Below, one piece after another: positions 60,122-64,000 of a stretch of DNA of 64,000 nt. The translations under genes and the position numbers were made by a program. Origin of the DNA: Capronia americana (Eukaryota > Ascomycota > Eurotiomycetes > Chaetothyriales > Herpotrichiellaceae); NCBI GenBank assembly GCA_016110215.1, contig JADWQD010000019.1, forward strand, positions 62,001 through 126,000, written 5' to 3'. Position 1 is the stretch's first letter. Each line of letters opens with the position of its first letter. The notes beneath the pieces were generated by a model, which made no database searches, was not told the origin of the DNA, and saw nothing but the letters and a program-made list of their open reading frames with translations.

Positions 60122-63100
60122 CGCTGCTGGTGCTTGTCTGGTCTCGTGTCACTGGGACACCTACGACACAGGCGAACAATAACGATTGTAAGAGTGGTCA
60201 ACCCACTCAAGAATGACCCTGAGGACGGGACAGGCAAGGACAGGCAAATTATTGCGAGGACATGGAGGATGGAGGGTAATGAGGGAACAAGAAGAGAGAG
60301 ATCGTGCAAAGAGTCCAGGCAGGTGGACGACTCAAATAAAATATGGGGAAGCCGCGGAGGCTAAGGTAAGGCAATAGTGAACGCAGCCTCCGTGGTGAGA
60401 AGGAGATCAGATGTGAAGTACAAGTGAAAGGCCGTGGCAGTATTGGCTGTTGCAAGACGCCCTGCAATCCCGCGAGCCTGCACCGCAAACGTGAGCTTGC
60501 ATGAGTTCGCAGTTCGCATGAGGTGAGGAATTGTTTTCGGCTTAAACACCCCAGATCAAGAAGGGCAGCTTGTGATGAGCGTCAATGGCAAGCAGTTAGC
60601 CGCATAAGTGTGTGTGGACTCGATCGCCGGGGTAGTGATTGGGTCCGTAGGATGGCGGCTGCAGATTGTCTGTTGAGCGACACACCTGCAGAAATAGCAT
60701 GTCGATGGCGGATGGAGGGGCAGTCAAGCGACCGAGGGGTTGTTTCGCCAGCCTGAGGACTGATTGGGGGTGCGGGTGGGTGGCTTGACCAGGGTGCGGG
60801 TGACAGGGTTCAGAGGGACTTGTGAGCACGAGCACGAGCAATGGACATGGGTCTGCGAAGCTCTGGATGCCGCTGCAGGTGCGCTACGGGCGGTCATCTT
60901 CGATCATTGGGGTAGGAGGTCCCCAGCCTAACGAGTATTGCAGTGTGTCCGTAGTACCTCGTACTGCAATGGACTTGTGCCTTCCCCCTCGGCATTTTCG
61001 TTTGACTGTGAACTGGATTGTCGATGCTCTGTAGATCTTCCCCCCAAGGGCGCTGACATTACACCATACCGGCAGTTCCCATCCAGCGATCGAAAACAAA
61101 TCTCCATTTCCATCGAGCCCACCGGAATGGCCAAGCAAGAAGTCTCAAAGGGCCCGAAAGACACGGCAAAGCCTAAGTTAGATTCTTCCTCTGCCTCACG
61201 GTTGTCCACTGCCTCTAGTCAGATCAAGGTCATCTGCAACCCAAGCGCCTCCTCGCCTAAGGTGTTATTTAACCTGAGCGGCTACTACAGTAAGAGGCCC
61301 CCGGGCGTCTACCACCGATTACAGCGAAATGTGCGCGGGCGCATTCCCCTGCGCCCTCCTTCGTTCTCAGCCTACCACGGTACCTCCATCACTTCCACCC
61401 CGTAGACATCACATGCTGGTGGGACACCTGCTGAAATGAGGATTCGGCTGGCCCACTGCAGGTATCCTTCGAAACAAGCACCTGTCAAGACGCCATTGTG
61501 AAAGCAGGGAAAGCGAATCACCGGCCTTTACTGGCGGAATCGCATTACATACGGCGCCACAGCGAACAAGTCAAAATCACTGCTGGTCATGCAGGCGTGA
61601 AGGCGCCGTGAAGCCCGAAACAGCCCTTCGAGAAAAGCCTCTTCCCGCAGATGTTCCGTCCTCGAAGTCCGAGCACGGGAGGAGCCCGACATCCACACCC
61701 ATCCTTTCCTTGTGCTCCAAGCTGGCGTCTGGGGTTTGATCTGAGCTCCCGATCTCGATAAACCAGATATGTCTTCTCGTCAAGAGCCAGGTCAAGTCTC
61801 GGAAGCCGAGTCAATCTCGATATCAGCGTGCGACGTGACTGCACCAGCTGACTACTTGTGCAGGATTGTTGGGTGCTTCATCACACCACAAAGTCTCGAC
61901 CTCTGCAGTCATATGCTCTTTTCCCCAACATGATACAGTAATTCGGAGTCCTTCAAGCGTCGGTTTCCATCTTGTTGCCGCCATCACGAAAAAGAAAAGT
62001 CTCCACCTGATACCCACACCTCTTTGCCTAGCTGTGTCGATTCGCCGTTTGCTCCGCATTCAACTGCGCGCTCCCCTCAATTCCTGGAGCCAATTTGAGC
62101 CAGGCAAAAAAACGACACCTTACTGCAAGCGCAACTCCTGCTAAACTCGAACTGCCATAGACCACGATAGAAGTGGCGTCGAGAAGCCAACAGCAGACGC
62201 TCTCTGCAGTCCACTTCTTCGACGATGCTGCGCTGTCGCTCCAGCGTACTTGCCGTGCGCCATGCACAACTCAAACGAGCGTGCCTCTGGGGCTTCGTGC
62301 TATCAATATTGCCCTCGTTCCAGTGCCATCCTCGGCCCTCGACCCGCTTTCGCATGCTTCGCCCCACTCCATCAATTTTCTCCTCGATTTGGCTCGTCGT
62401 ACTCGCCGACCAGTGGGAGCAGTAGTGGCCAAATCATGACTGCAACGCCACCAATAGTGACCCTCCTTCGCTTGCGTGTTGCTCCCAAGCTTCAAAGTTC
62501 AACAGCTCACAGCTCTTTCGGCAAGGCGGACGCTGACTACCACGGCCTGAAACAACAGGCCCAAGGATGGCTGGCACTGAAACCTGTTGGACAGCTCGTA
62601 GCTGCTTGGGCGATCGACAGATCTGATCGCCGATAAAGCATCACGCATTGGACATTTACAGAAAACTCAATCAGCACGAAATCGACTCCTCACCTTTTTC
62701 GAGCCAGCAAGGGTCTGAACAAGAATGGACCTCTGCATTAACACAGTTGAGGGTCTGTGCTCTTGTCGTGGCCCGCTGCCCCAGATGGCGTAATGCGTGA
62801 TGCGACTCAGCACGGAATCACCCGCAGTCCTATCTGACACTGCTAACCTCAGTTGCCCATGTGAATCGCGCGGCCGTCGCCTCTGGCTGCAGCCGCAAAG
62901 ATAGCCTTCGCCCAACATGGTGAAGCAACGGGACTTGTCTTCCCGTTGCACTGAAAGTACGGGCGAGTCCTTCTCAAGCTTCAACTCTGCCCAGAAAGAC
63001 GCGGCGATGTCTCTAGAGCTAATCCAATCGGTAGTATCCTGAAGCGCTCAGTCCTGGCTGGCAATCTTGGAGAATAACACCTTAACCCTTCCAGCTTTTT

Positions 63101-64000
63101 GAATTGAATGGTGTCATGCGATGCAACTTGTAGATCTGCATCAGAAGACCCTAGGGCCATGATCGGTGCACGCGAACAGAGGCTCCGTGGACAATTCGGG
63201 GTAGGGCCACCAAGAGTACGAGTAAAATGACTTCCTGAAGTCATCGAGCCTACAGGATTATCGTGTGCCGCCCCCAGGACAGCAGTGGAGACGGAGATAG
63301 ACATTTTCAAAGCCTGTTGGGTGTGTCGGACGCCACCAGCTCCAAGCTCGTGACAGCACTCATGCGAGAACGGATAAATCTTGGTTAATTCTTCACGGTC
63401 TGGGCCAGCGAGAGACGGCGGGCACAGTCCACGTCCCTCAGCCCGACTGTTCTAGGAATCACGCCACCAGGGGGTTGAGCGTTGAGTCAATAAGTACCAC
63501 AGTAGCTGCGAAAACTGACTTGAGCCAGATGATCGAATCGACCGTGAGCAGCTTTCAGTGTCACTTCTGTCGCATTGGCCGAAGCACCGACCCGGCCTCA
63601 TCCATGCTTAGCGAGGAGACATGGAGGGCTCTGTGCATAAGGGCTGGTGGCGTCTGCATTACCTCGACATTAGGGCCCCTTGGCATCATCCACCCCACAG
63701 CGCCCTTCGACCATCGCGCAATTGGCCGCTGTCAAGTGTCAAGTGTCAAGCGACGATCAAACCTTGCCTCTTGCGCAGCTGTGCTGCACGTTCAACTTCA
63801 GCTTATCGCGCTGCGGCATTTCTCAGCTGCCTATTCTTAATACTGGCCGCCTCGCGTGTGCTCGGATTCCGAGCCCAATCAGCCCGTGTCGGTCTCTCAT
63901 TGTGAATGCTCAGCTCTTTCGTGTGCTCAGGGAGATCCATGCACCGCATGTGTGAGAGTAAAGCCTTTCTGAAGCTGAATTCTACCTCGAACACGACAGC
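60122..64000. other. gene-poor block of about 3.9 kb to the window edge
   Basis: No supported gene. The longest frame (155 codons, 60938-61405) has no recognisable domain and overlaps antisense frames. A short direct repeat of CAAGTGT (three copies, about 63734-63752) is present. The next gene is presumably beyond the edge. Confidence 0.45.

Noticed and set aside
60938..61405. 155-codon plus-strand frame as a gene
   Set aside because: No domain, biased low-complexity stretches, overlapping antisense frames and no convincing start context.
1..64000. CRISPR arrays, bacterial operons or phage genes
   Set aside because: The gene structure is plainly eukaryotic and the tandem repeats have no spacers.

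Overview
The window looks like nuclear DNA of a filamentous ascomycete (Pezizomycotina). Genes carry short GT-AG introns of about 46-98 nt with fungal branch sites, there are several Zn2Cys6 regulators, and fungal families recur (UTP10, NRDE2, an Argonaute, fungal GH18 and GH28 enzymes, a Dal5-type transporter). I could not narrow the class. Exon boundaries below were worked out by hand from splice sites, reading phase and family similarity.

Layout. 1-1.3 kb: tail of a basic protein and an SRPBCC-fold gene. 2.6-16.4 kb: conserved core with a catalytic-type Argonaute (+), the ribosome-assembly scaffold UTP10 (-) and the nuclear RNA-silencing factor NRDE2 (-). 17-25.6 kb: a Zn2Cys6 regulator between two related proteins of a fungal transcription-factor-like family that lack a zinc cluster. 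27-35.4 kb: a secreted GH28 pectinase, a tRNA-Leu gene, an anion/cation symporter-type MFS transporter, a quinone-oxidoreductase-like enzyme and a short Zn2Cys6 protein. 36-48.7 kb: a dense metabolic block with an FAD amine/amino-acid oxidase, amino-acid permease, fumarylacetoacetase-fold hydrolase, Zn2Cys6 regulator, omega-amidase-type nitrilase, cupin and cytochrome P450. Most of these sit in divergent pairs, which suggests a co-regulated catabolic cluster. 49-53.6 kb: an unusual Hsp20 with a long RGG/His-rich arm and a GH18 chitinase. 53.6-64 kb: two gene-poor blocks around a family-2 glycosyltransferase.

The most striking feature is the tRNA-Leu(CAG) gene at 29549-29771. It folds into a complete 81-nt cloverleaf only if three inserts are removed. 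One is the ordinary tRNA intron after position 37. The other two have the hallmarks of spliceosomal introns (GTGAGT...TACTAAC...CAG and GTATGT...TTAAC...CAG). They lie between positions 9/10 and at the T-stem/T-loop junction, inside the A box and B box of the internal promoter. I know of no well-documented tRNA gene of this kind, but I cannot search for one.
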